Source: Zonotrichia leucophrys gambelii (Eukaryota > Chordata > Aves > Passeriformes > Passerellidae). Taken from it: a stretch of 64,000 nucleotides of DNA. Position numbers and translations under genes: made by a program. Under the pieces are notes generated by a model, which was given only the letters and a program-made list of their open reading frames with translations, was not told the DNA's origin and searched no databases. The stretch's first letter is position 1; each line of letters opens with the position of its first letter. This document shows, piece after piece, positions 10,601 to 20,940 of the stretch. Location of the stretch: positions 3,480,319-3,544,318 of the forward strand of contig NC_088194.1 of NCBI RefSeq assembly GCF_028769735.1. The letters are read 5' to 3'.

Positions 10601-12393
10601 GCTCGGCTCGGGCCGGGGCAGCGCGGGCTGAGCCGGGCTCGGTGTCCTGTGCAGAGAGACAACTGGGCCGTGGAGGAAGTGATCCGGATCCCGGCCAAGG
10701 ACGTGTCGGGCTGGATCATGCCCAAGATGCCGGGTGCGTGTGCCCTCGGGGGTGGCATTCCTGTTGGCTGGGCGAGCTCTGCAGCCGGGCACGGCCTGCG
10801 GGGGGACCCCAGAGCCGGCTGGGGGACCCCGAATCCTGCGGGGTGACCTTGAATCCTGACTGACCCCAAATCAAGGCTGACGCCAAATGATTACTGAGCC
10901 CGAATGCTGACCGAGCCCAAAGTCCTGGTCCCTGTCCCAAAGCCCATCTCAGGGCTGGCCCGTGTGGGCTCCCCCGGTGCTGGCCGTGCCCCTGAGCCCC
11001 GGCTCTGCCCGCAGCCTTCATCGTGGACCTCGTCATCAGCCAGGACGACCGGTTCCTGTACGTGTGCAATTGGCTGCACGGGGACATCCGTCAGTACGAG
11101 CTGTCGCGGAGCTGCAAGCCGCGGCTGGTGGGGCAGGTGAGGGGCAGGGCCGGGCCGGGGGGCCGAGCGGGGCCGGGGGGCCCGGGGGGCCGGGCCGGGG
11201 AACGCTCGTGTGCCAGCGCGGCCCTTGCAGGTGTTCGTGGGGGGCAGCATCCTGCGAGGGGGCCCCGTGACCGTGTGCAGGGACGAGGAGCTCAAGTGCC
11301 AGCCCGAGCCGCTGGTGGTCAAGGTGAGCGGGGCGGGGCCGGCGCGTCTGGGCGGGGCTGGGGGGGCGGGGCCGGCGCGTCTGGGCGGGGCTGGGGCGGG
11401 GCTTGCAGCTCCGGGCGGGGCGGCGGGGCGGGATCGGGGGTGAGCGTGAGTGTGGGACTGTGTGTGAGTGTGTGTGCTCACCTGAGTGTGAGTGTGTGTC
11501 CTCACCTGACCATGAGCCTGAGCCTGCTCTCAGTGCCCCTGCTGGAATCCAGCCCCAGTGCCCCCAGTGCTGTGTCCCAGTGCCCCCAGTGCCCCCAGTA
11601 ACCCCAGTCCTGTGTCCCAGTGCAAGCGCGTGTACGGCGGCCCCGCCGCGCTGCAGCTGAGCCTGGACGGGAAGCGGCTGTACGTGACCAACTCCTTCTA
11701 CAGCACCTGGGACCGGCAGTTCTACCCCAGCCTGATCAAGTGAGCCCCTCCCGGCTGCCCGGGGCTTCCCGGGCCAGGGTGGGAGCGGGGAAGGGGCCGC
11801 GACCCCCCCGGGGCTGCCCCGGAGCCGCTGCCGGCCGGGTCGGGATCGGGCAGAGCCCGGGCTGAGCTCAGCGCAAGGGGGTCCGGCCTGGCCGGGCAGA
11901 GCCTGAGCCGAGCCCGGGGGAGCTGGGGAGGGGAAACGGCGCCGAGCCCGTCCTGGATGGGTTTGTGCCCGTCCTGAGGGAGCTGGGGAGGGGAAACGGC
12001 CCCGAGCCCCTCCTGAATGGAATCGTGCCCGTCCTGAGGGAGCTGGGGACCCAAAGGTGTCCCTGTGCCCATCCTGTCCCCTCCATCGGGAATTGCGGAC
12101 CCCCAGCCGCCCCCATCCCAGCCCGTGCCGCTGGCCCCGGGCGCGGGGGTCGCTGTCCGGGGCAGCTCCGGGCGGGCTCGGTGCGGGCCGGGGGTCGCTG
12201 TCGCCCTGAGCCGCCGCTGTCCCCGCGCAGGGAGGGCTCGGTGATGCTGCAGCTCGACGTGGACACGGACAAGGGCGGCCTGAGCGTCAACAAGAACTTC
12301 CTGGTGGATTTCGGCAAGGAGCCCAACGGGCCGTGCCTGGCGCACCAGATCCGCTTCCCCGGCGGCGATGCCAAGTCCGTGACCCTGCCCTGA
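7695..12393 (+). CDS. SELENBP1-like: SELENBP1-like copy B (methanethiol oxidase family), complete
   Basis: Twelve coding exons: 7695-7698, 8181-8234, 8486-8598, 9113-9301, 9457-9577, 9750-9932, 10345-10526, 10655-10733, 11015-11136, 11231-11323, 11621-11739 and 12231-12393. They total 1422 bases, or 473 aa (human SELENBP1 472). Family hallmarks include [55 protein letters not shown] and [11 protein letters not shown]. The expected role is cytosolic methanethiol oxidation, but key positions differ. The human Cys57 equivalent is Gly56, CSSC is replaced by ACGC (residues 79-82), the second His of HHSGW is Cys73, and the first His of the HTSH motif is Ser. The C-terminus ends KSVTLP instead of the usual SDIW-type end. 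Introns 2 (8235) and 7 (10527) begin with GC. Enzymatic activity is therefore uncertain. Confidence 0.93.
8741..9060. repeat. 40-bp VNTR, copy B intron 3 (about 8 units)
   Basis: Eight tandem units of 40 bases in two alternating flavours contain CCCCTCTCCAGAGCTCCCCA or CTCTCCGGGGCTCCCCCAG. The mirrored tract of copy A has about four. Confidence 0.88.
9338..9390. repeat. (GGAT)n microsatellite, copy B intron 4
   Basis: About 13 GGAT units mirror the (ATCC)n tract of copy A. Confidence 0.95.
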
Positions 12394-12665
12394 GCGGCGC
12401 CGGCAGCGCCGCGCTCGGCAAACGGCGCCGGGGCGGGATCGGGGTCCCGGGGGGAAATTGGGGCTGTGGGGTGCCCCGGGTGATGGGGCTGGGGGGGATC
12501 GGGGCTTTGGGGTGCCCCGGGTGATTCTGGGCTCTAGGGTGCCACGGGGGATTCCTGCTTTGGGGTCCCCTCGGGTGATTTCGGGGTTCGGGGTCCGCCG
12601 GGCCATTCCCGGCCGTCCCTGTCCCTGTCCCCGTCCCCGTCCCTGTCCCTGCTTTCCCTGCCATC

Positions 12666-12671
12666 AATAAA
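12666..12671 (+). terminator. Polyadenylation signal of copy B
   Basis: AATAAA lies 273 bases after the stop codon, followed by a GT-rich stretch (GTTGTTTCC). It marks the probable 3' end near 12690. Confidence 0.8.
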
Positions 12672-12689
12672 GTTGTTTCCTGCATCAGC

Positions 12690-13140
12690 CGCCGCTTGCC
12701 GAGGCTCATTCCCGGAAAATCCCGGGACAAACAAATCCCGGGGGGGCCGCGGGCGGAGCCGGGACCGCGGGAAGGGTCTGGGGGAAATTCCCGGCGCTGC
12801 CTCTTTTCCCGGGGTTTGCTTCCAGATGGGCATTTTATCCCCATTTGTCAGCTATTTTCCCCCTATTTTTCTCGATTTTATATTTCTATTTTCCCCCTAT
12901 TTTCTTCCTATTTTTTCCTCTATTTTATCTTTATTCTTCTCTATTTCCCCTCGATTTTATCCATATTTTACCACTATTTTATCCCTACTTAATTTTTATT
13001 TTTTTCCTATTCTATCCCCCTATTATCCCTAGCTTATCTTTAGGCAACAAAAGAGGAGGGAAAAATGTCAGAAAATGACGGTTTTTTTTAATCCAAATTG
13101 CCAAAAGTGCCCAAAACCCTAAGAAAAAGGGAAATTCAGC
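12690..13140. other. Intergenic, T-rich, between convergent copies B and C
   Basis: CTATTTTCCCC-type T/C-rich repeats lie around 12850-13030. No gene is seen. Confidence 0.7.
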
Positions 13141-13155
13141 TGCTGGAAGGAGAAT

Positions 13156-13161
13156 TTTATT
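13156..13161 (-). terminator. Polyadenylation signal of SELENBP1 copy C
   Basis: TTTATT on the plus strand reads AATAAA on the minus strand, about 560 bases past the stop codon of copy C. If used, the 3'UTR contains the exon fragments described at 13373-13760. Confidence 0.55.
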
Positions 13162-13372
13162 GTAAGTTTTGATTTTTGATCAGAAATCTCAGAGATGATT
13201 TTTAGGAGAGGCTGCTCCGCGAGCAGATGAAGCCCCAGGCACCCCAAATTCCCTGGGAAAAGTAATGGAGAGAGGAAAGGTGTGTGGAAAAAATGGGATA
13301 AATCCTGAATTTCCTGGGATCAAAAGCAGATGGTGGAGGTGCAGTACCCACATTCCCAAATATTCCCAAATA

Positions 13373-13460
13373 TTCTGTCGCCCAGAGAAATCAGGATATC
13401 CATGATCAGCCCTTCTCAAGGGAATTCCAGAGGAAAATCAGGGAATGGGAGCAGAGAATT
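13373..13460 (-). pseudogene. Echo of SELENBP1-C exon 9 acceptor region
   Basis: This segment matches 15183-15270 closely (shared AAATCAGGATATCC, TGATCAGCCCTTC, GAATTCCAGAGGAAAATCAG). It covers the 5' part of exon 9 plus the adjacent intron 8. It lies downstream of the true stop codon of copy C, so it is a displaced exon fragment and not a used exon. Confidence 0.85.
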
Positions 13461-13540
13461 CCGGCGGCCACAGCCATGTGGAGTGCTCCACATTCCCCAT
13501 CCCAACATTCCGGATATTCCCAGATTTCCCGGCATCGCGG

Positions 13541-13760
13541 CTCACAGCAATGTCGGAGGTGCAGTCCCACATTCCCCCATTCCCAATCATTCCCGGATAT
13601 TCCCAGATTTCCCTGGCGTTCCAGCGGGCTCACAGCCAGATGTCGGAGGTGCAGTCCCACATTCCCCCATTCCCAATCATTCCCGGATATTCCCAGATTT
13701 CCCCGGCGTTCCAGCGGGCTCACAGCCAGATGTCGGAGGTGCAGTCCCCCCCCGGGTAGC
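13541..13760 (-). repeat. 90-bp tandem repeat carrying the terminal codons of SELENBP1-C
   Basis: TGTCGGAGGTGCAGTCC or near copies occur at 13551, 13641 and 13731, a period of exactly 90. The unit includes the last coding bases and stop codon region of copy C plus ACATTCCCCCATTCCCAATC-type flank. The innermost copy is the real gene end. Two more degenerate units appear around 13331 and 13470. Confidence 0.9.
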
Positions 13761-16629
13761 GCATCTCGTGCGCCAGGCAGGGCCCGCCCGGCTCCTTCCC
13801 GAAATCCAGCAGGAATTTGGGGTTGACGGCCAGGCCCCCCCGCGCCGTGTCCACGTCCAGCTGCAGCAGCACCGAGCCCTCCCTGCAGCCATTGAACAAA
13901 AATAACGGGGGCTGCGACTAAAACCGAACTAATCATCAATTAATAACCCAAAATTCATCCCAAAATTCCCCATCAAAACCCCCCCTACATTTGGAATTAC
14001 CAACCAATTAATACCAATTAATAACGCATTATGAATCAATTACAAACCAATTAAAAACCAATTAGTTTAAATGCCATTTAACAATCAACTAATAATCAAT
14101 TAACCAATCAATAACCAATTAATAATCAGCAACCAATAAGAATCAACAACCAGTTATAAACTAATTAATGATCAATTAATAACCAATTAATAACTGATCA
14201 ATAATCAGTAACTAATAATAACCAACAACTAACTGTTAACCAATTTTAACCAATTATTACCCAATAAATACCCAGCCAATACCCAATCAGTACCCAATCG
14301 ATACCCGGCCAATACCCAGCCCATAGGCCGTTATTGATCATTATGTCTCACTTGAGCAGGCCAGGGTAGAACTGCCGGTCCCAGGCGATACCCAATCAAT
14401 ACCCAATCAGTACCCAATCGATACCCGGCCAATACCCAGCCCATAGGCCGTTATTGATCATTATGTCTCACTTGAGCAGGCCGGGGTAGAACTGCCGGTC
14501 CCAGGCGCTGAACAGCGACGTGGTCACGTAGAGCCGGCGCCCGTCCAGGCTGAGCTGCAGCATCTGCGGCCCCCCCGGGATCCGCTTCCCCTGAATTGGG
14601 AAAAACCATCCAGGGGCTCCGAAATCCCGGAGTTGGCAACGGCCAGGCCCCAGATTTGGGGAGAAAATGGAATTTTAGGGGAAAAACCATCCAGGGGCTC
14701 TGAAATCCCAGACTCAGGAATGGCCAGCTCTGGGGAGAAATTTTTTCCCCTAATTTCTTAATTCCACGATTTTTTTCTGAGGGAAAATTGGGATTTCTGG
14801 GATGAAACTCATCCCTGAGGAAGCAAAATCCAGGTCGGAACAACCTCAGGAGGGGTTATGGATGTCGGGAATTTCCAAAAATCCAGGAAGAATCGGGGAA
14901 AAAAATTTGGGATTCTTCACCTGGATCACGCACGGCTCCGGCTGATCCTGCAATTCCCGATCCTCCACTACGGTCACAGCTCCTCCTTTGGAGATGCTGC
15001 CTCCCAGAAAAACCTGGAAAACCGTTAAAATCCATGGAAAATCTGAATGAATCCCTTCAAAACCAAGGGAATTTGGTTTTTTTGGAATTTCCTCCTCACC
15101 TGCCCCACCAGTTTGGGGTTTTTGGGATCGGAGATGTCGTACTGACGCACGTCCCCGTGCAGCCAGTTGCTGAAGTACAGGAATCTGTCGTCCAGGGAAA
15201 TCAGGATATCCGTGATCAGCCCTTCCCAAAGAATTCCAGAGGAAAATCAGGGAATGGGAGCAAAGAGAATCCCCAAAATCCCCAAATTCCCACGTGGAAA
15301 CGCCAAAAAATGGGGTTGGGAAGGAGTTGGATTATTCCAGAATCCCTGAGGAAATCCAGACTCAAATTCCAAGGATTTTCCTGGAAAATCCCACCCCCAG
15401 CACAGAGCAAATCCCACTCCGGGGTTCCTTTGCTCATCCCAAAAATCTTCCTCAAAAAAAACCCTCCAATATTTGGAATTTTTTGCCATTTAAGGATAGA
15501 ATCGCGCCAAAATCCGCTCTTGATCCATGAGAAAATTCCCAAATTTCTCCCACTGACCTGGCATCTCCGGGAGGAGCCATCCCTGGACTTTCTTGCTGGG
15601 CACCTCAATCACCTTCTCCGCTTCCCATTTTCCTTCCTGAGAATGGAAAACATCGAATTAATTCCCAAAATTCATGGAATATCCACGCCACCCCACAATC
15701 CCATAGTGATAAAACCTGAGAGTTCCCTAAAACTCCTGGAATTCCATGGAAAAACCCAGGAATTCCATGGAAAAGCCCTTCAAACCCTCTGGAATTTCAT
15801 GAAAAACCCCACAATTCCCAGCGGATTTTCTCCAAAAACCCAGGAATTCCACGGAAAAAGGCCCGATTCTCTGACATCTCCCCCAAATCCCCGAGCTCAC
15901 GGGGTTCCTGTAGAATCTCCGGATGTCCCCGCTGAGGGCACAGCCCACGAAGCCCTGGGCGGCGCTGGGATCGTGCAGGAATCGGATCTCCAGCGGGACG
16001 GAGCCCACGCCCAGGTCCAGCTCCTGCACCAGGCGCCGCTCCCGCCAGTCCCACACGTTGATGTGCCGCCCGTAGTGCCCTGGAAAGGGGAGATATTCCC
16101 TAAATTCCTGTTTTCTATGGAGTAGTCAGCGGTTCGGAGTGAAACTGGGGGTAAAAGTGGGATTGAAAAAAATTGGGATTTTTCCAGGGGTTTCAGAAGT
16201 GGGAAATTGAATTTCTGAGGAGTTTTTAAGGTCAAAATTTGGATTTTTTGTTAAGACTTTGCACACAAAAATTGAATTTTTTCAGAGTTTTTTTGACTCT
16301 CGAAAATTGGATTTTTTATGAGTTTCTGCTCTCAAAAATGGAATTTCCCAGATTTCCTACTGACCTTTCTCCACATCCTTGGGATTGAATCCCTGGGCCA
16401 GGACCCTGGGGACACCCCACTCGGTGCTGAGCAGGACGTTGTGCCGGGGCTGGTACCAGAAGTCATAGCCCAGATTTGGGACTTTTCCTCCATTTTCCCA
16501 ATTTCCTTTCACTTCAAAGGTTTCTCCATCCAGGAGGACGAAAGTGCCTGGAAAAAAATTCCCAAAAAAAGGAGTTCGGAGTGATTTACAGAGCTTGAAA
16601 TAAAGCAATTTAAAAAAAACTACACTTAC

Positions 16630-16675
<46 letters not shown>

Positions 16676-19600
16676 GCTAATAATAATAATAATTTCTAAA
16701 ATTATTTCACATTATTTTATTATTGGTAATAAAAACAATTTCCTAGGATTTTATATTTTCCTATAATAATTCCTAAAATTATTTTGCTTTAAATAAAGCA
16801 AATTATTTATGTATATCTACTTCCATTTTTAAATTAAATGAAACACAAAAGCAGTCTAGGAAATCAATGAAAAACCTGCAGGAATGTGCTAAAGATTCCA
16901 GGAAGATTCCACGTATTCAATGGATTTTGCAGGATTTTGCATGGAAATGAATCCCTGCGGATGTTTTTATGGAATCTGCAGGAATTCCGAACCTTTTCCG
17001 TTGCCATCAGGATCCCCCAGGCAGCTGATGAGGATTTCCCCGGAGCCCAGGCAGTGGGAAGTGTGCGGGAACGCGGCGTTGGCCTTGCGGGCCAGCTCCT
17101 CGGCTTCCACCACCTGGAACGGGGGAAAATGGGGAAAATTCCAGGAAAAATGGGGAAGATTCCTCAGCTTCCACCATCTGGAATGGGGAATATTCTGGGA
17201 AAAATGGGGAAAGTTCTTGGTAATGAGATGGCGGGGGGGGGTAAATGGGGATTTGCGGTCAAAGGTTTGTGGGAATGTTTGAAGGGAAAAGGGGGAAAAA
17301 ATGGGAAAAAGAGAAAAAAATGGGAAGAAAGGGGAAAATCAGGGAATAAATAAATCAGGGAATAAAGGAAGAAATTGGCATAAAAGGATGAGAAAAGGGA
17401 AAAATCAGTGGGAAAAAGTAGGGAAAAAGGGGGGAATTCCAAACCTTGTGGAGCTTGGGAGCCCTGGGATCGGTGGCCACGTCCACGACGTAGACGCGGG
17501 AGGAGACGAGGCTGGGCAGGATCAGGAACCGCCGGGACTTGCCGGGGTCCCCGTGGCAGCTGCTGCAGGCGTTCCAGCCCGAGTGGTGCAGCTCGTCCCC
17601 CACGTGCGGCATGGGCAGCCGGTGGATCACCTGTGGGACATCACATCACCTGTGGAACATCACCTGTGGAACATCACTGTGAAATATCACCTGTGGAACA
17701 TCACCTGTGGAACATCACCTGTGGAACATCACCTGTGAAATATCACCTGGGAAACATCACTGTGAAATATCACCTGTGGGACATCACTGTGGAACATCAC
17801 CTGTGGAACATCACCTGTGAAATATCACCTGTGGAACATCACCTGTGGAACACCACTGTGAAATATCACCTGTGGAACATCACCTGTGAAATATCCCCTC
17901 TGGAACAACACCTGTGGAACATCACTGTGAAATATCACCTGTGGAACATCACCGGTGAAACATCACTGTGAAACATCACCTGTATTACAACACCTGTGAA
18001 ACCACGGGGATCCAGTTCCAGATCCCCCTTCCCCGAATTCCATCATTGCTGTCCCTGACAGGGCTGGGAAGGACTTGGGAGCCCGAATCTTCCTGGATGT
18101 GGGATGCCAGGTTCTCCTGGATCTTCCCAGATTCCCCCAGATTTTCCCAGATTCCCCTGGATCTTCCCAGATCTGGGATCCCGGGTTCTCCTGGATTTTT
18201 CCAGGTTCAGGATCCCAGGTTTTCCTGAATTTTTCCAGATTCAGGACCCCAGGCTCTCCAGAAGTTTCCCAGATTCTCGTGGACTGGGGACCCCAGATTC
18301 CCCTGGATTTTCCCGGATTCAGGATCGCAGGCTCGCCCGGACTGGGATCCCCCGGGCTCTCCCAGGCCCTACCTGGCAGTACCGAGGGGATTTGGGATCC
18401 ACGTCCACGGTGGCCAGGAAGTCGGGAATGCCGATCCCGGTGTTCCGGTAGATGCAGGGCAGGTACAGCAGCTGCTCCCGGGGCCCTGCCGGCACACCTG
18501 GGGCTCAGATCCCCAATTCCAGAGCTCCCAGCAATTCCAGCATTTGGGAATGCCCAATTCCAGCACTTGCCTTTCATGGCCTCCAGAGGACTGGCATAGC
18601 CCGGCCCGCACGCTCCGCATTTTCCTGCTGGAAAAGGGCAAAATTCCATCACTTCCACATCCCAAAAATCCTGGGAATTTGGGGCCTTCCATTGGCTCCT
18701 CATTGGCAATTCCCCACTGCCATCTCCCAGCCTTAAATCCATGGAATTCCCCATTCCCAATTCCTCATTCCCATTTCCCAGCCTCAAATCCAAGGAGTTC
18801 CCCATTCCCAATTCCTTATTCCCAGCTTCTCATTCCCAATTCCCAATTTTTGTGCCTTTGCTCATTCCAGGGGAAAAACCCATTGGAATTTATTCCAACT
18901 TTGGGCTCCCTGAGTTGTCCCAAAGTGCCAGATTAGGAGGGATAAATTTGGGATTTTAGCAAGGGCTAGGAAAAAAAAAAGGGAGTTTCTGTGCAATTCC
19001 AGGGTTTAATATCAAAAATATTCCAAGTTCCAGGGAGGAAAATCCAGAGTAAATTTGGGAAAATCAAATTCAAATTCAACTGCAAACAACAGAGGAGCCA
19101 CTGGAAAAAACCCAGGAATTTCAGGAATCATCTCCCAAAAAAACAAGTTCTCAAGGGATTTAGGGAATTCATTTTTCAGAACATTCCAGGATTTATTTCC
19201 TTCCATAATTCCCAAGTTTTTGAGCTCCCAGATCATACCAGGCGCGTCAATCATTCCCAAAGTTATTTATTGACTTCCAGGAACTTGGACCCAAAAAAAT
19301 TCCTCAAAAAATTCCACTTGGGAGTGAAAAAAATTCCAGGAAATTCAGTATATCTTTGGTTAGAATATTGATATTTTTTGGCTACACATTCCTGCTACTA
19401 ATTCCTCATGTTTTGCTGGGTTTGATCCCAAAATTCCTGATATTTCCCCCCTGTTTTGAACTCCTGTTTCCCATGGAAACGGCTTGCAACTTTTTGGCCC
19501 CTCCCACTTTCCCCAGAGAGCCAAAAGTCAAAGTTCCTGGAAATGCGAGGTTTTATCCTCACAAAACATAATCAGGAAAACGATCCTGGAAATCAAGGAT

Positions 19601-19945
19601 TTATCCCCATAAATACGGAACACGTCAGGAAAAAGCCAAATCTGATCTTAAAGGATTTTTCCGAGGGTTTTTCCTGTTCCCAAGCAGCAAATCCAGGAGT
19701 TTCTCCCAGTTTTTGGAAGTTTAGGGATTATAAATTCCCAATTAATTCGAGGGAAAATGGATTTTAATGAAGGAATTCGAGCTCTTAATTAAAACCCACG
19801 GGGTTTTTAGGGGATATTTAAATATTTAAATCCAGGGAAAAGCCGGACTTTCACCCCCCCCAACCCCCCTCCAACCCCGGGAAGCCAAAAGCAGCAAATT
19901 TTGGGTTTTTTTGGATTGTTGGGGATTTTGGGATCTCTTACCCAT
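13720..19945 (-). CDS. SELENBP1: SELENBP1 (methanethiol oxidase), copy C, complete canonical gene
   Basis: Coding exons in order on the minus strand: 19942-19945, 18571-18624, 18373-18485, 17445-17630, 16993-17113, 16365-16547, 15901-16079, 15558-15636, 15100-15221, 14921-15013, 14472-14590 and 13720-13882. They total 1416 bases, or 471 aa. It keeps the canonical residues: KCGACGPGY at the N-terminus, YCQ (human Cys57) at residue 56, [36 protein letters not shown] and the SDIWL end. The expected role is methanethiol oxidation and selenium binding in the cytosol. Exon 1 at 19942 is inferred from ATGG followed by GTAAGAG, identical in layout to copies A and B. Intron 2 begins with GC (GCAAGTG). 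Introns are AT-richer than in copies A and B. It lies head to head with POGZ. Confidence 0.93.
13930..14280. other. AT-rich CAATTAATAA repeat region in intron 11 of copy C
   Basis: Degenerate repeats of ACCAATTAATAA and related words fill the intron. No other feature is seen. Confidence 0.7.
14281..14508 (-). repeat. 120-bp tandem duplication covering the exon 11 donor of SELENBP1-C
   Basis: 14281-14388 and 14401-14508 match with about one mismatch. Each copy carries the intron start, the splice donor and the last 37 or so bases of exon 11 (CTTGAGCAGGCC, ACTGCCGGTCCCAGGCG). The copy at 14472 continues into the full exon; the other is a truncated echo inside the intron. Confidence 0.95.
16630..16693. 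repeat. (ATT)n microsatellite, intron 5 of copy C
   Basis: About 15 ATT units are followed by a TAA-rich tail in the intron. Confidence 0.95.
17631..17998 (-). repeat. 14-bp minisatellite made of the intron 3 splice acceptor (SELENBP1-C)
   Basis: On the minus strand the unit reads GTTCCACAGGTGAT. It contains CACAG|GTGAT, the acceptor plus the first five bases of exon 4. About 17 copies of CACAGGT, plus several CACAGTG variants, lie directly upstream of the real acceptor at 17631. Confidence 0.92.
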
Positions 19946-20940
19946 CCTGAACCGGGCTGGGAATGGGAATTCCAGGAGTTTCGTTGGATTTTTACGGAGA
20001 AACAGCCGGGAAAGGGTCGGACACCCAGGGGGAAAGGGGAGGGCTGTGGGAGAGGAGGAGCCAAGGGGAGGATCCCGGGCACGGAAAAAACAAAATTCCG
20101 CCTTAAAACGCCAAAGGGAAACTTCCAAACTTCTCCCTCCGCGGAATTCCCGCTTTCCCCCCCGATTTTCTCCTTTTTATTCCAAGTTTTCCTGACTTTT
20201 TTCCAGCCTGGAGAAGGAATTTGGGAATAGAGAAGGAGGGAGGAGTTTTGGTTCAAAACCTCGGGATTTTCGGAATGTTTCCTGGGAATTCTCTCCCAAG
20301 GGATTTCAGCAACTTTAAAAAATATTTTGTGGCATTCCTGGGTGAAAAAAAAAAATCCTCTGGAGAATCAGGATTTCACTCCTAATTCCTGCTGGCGTTG
20401 TCCCTAATGAGAATTAATTAATTAATTAATAATTTAGTATGGAATTTTTAAGGAATCTGCCCTTTCCCCCCCTCCTTCCAGGTAATGTTTATTTTGGAAT
20501 TTCCAAAATATTTCCATTTTTTTACATCCCTGCTTTTTTCCACGAACCACCAGGAAAAGCAGGAAAAAAAAGGGATTCTTCTGCTATGAATAAAAGGGAT
20601 GTAAATGATTATTTTGGGGTCGTTCCTTTATTATTGAAGATATTTAAATTCTTAATTATTTTTCCTTTTTTCTTTGGCTGTTTTACCAACACCTGCCCCA
20701 GGTGAGAGATTTTGCCCTCAGCTGGATGACTTTGCCCTCATGGGTAGAATTTCTGCCCTCAGGCGAACGATTTTGGCCTGAGGTGTGAGATTTCGGCCCC
20801 GAGCATCCCTCAGCTGTGAGGGCTGACCGCTGCTCACGGCCCGCCTGGCCCTGAGGGCTCTCGGGCCGCTCACACCCCGCGCGGGACACCGGCCCGAGAG
20901 CAGGGCCGGCCGTTCTCCCGCCGCTCCCCAAGCGCTCAGC
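19946..20940. other. Intergenic region between divergent SELENBP1-C and POGZ
   Basis: This holds the presumed upstream region and 5'UTR of copy C, with no obvious TATA box, and moderate-complexity sequence. At 20701-20815 there are about five units of a repeat of roughly 27 bases containing ATTTTGCCCTCA or ATTTCGGCCC. No gene is seen. Confidence 0.65.

Larger units (their letters stand above)
7105..11486 (+). repeat. Right arm of large inverted repeat (copy B arm)
   Basis: This arm is the reverse complement of 1-4165. It starts in GGGACAG-type repeats upstream of the copy B promoter and continues to at least the GTGTGTGCTCACCTGAG motif in intron 10, where the partner arm reaches the window edge. 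The extra length comes mainly from the intron 3 VNTR. Confidence 0.93.

Noticed and set aside
12850..13030. T-rich tract as a retroposon poly(A) tail
   Set aside because: CTATTTTCCCC units are a simple repeat. No flanking element body or target-site duplication was recognised.
17631..17998. CRISPR-like array of short repeats
   Set aside because: It is continuous 14-bp tandem units without unique spacers, in a vertebrate intron, so it is a minisatellite.
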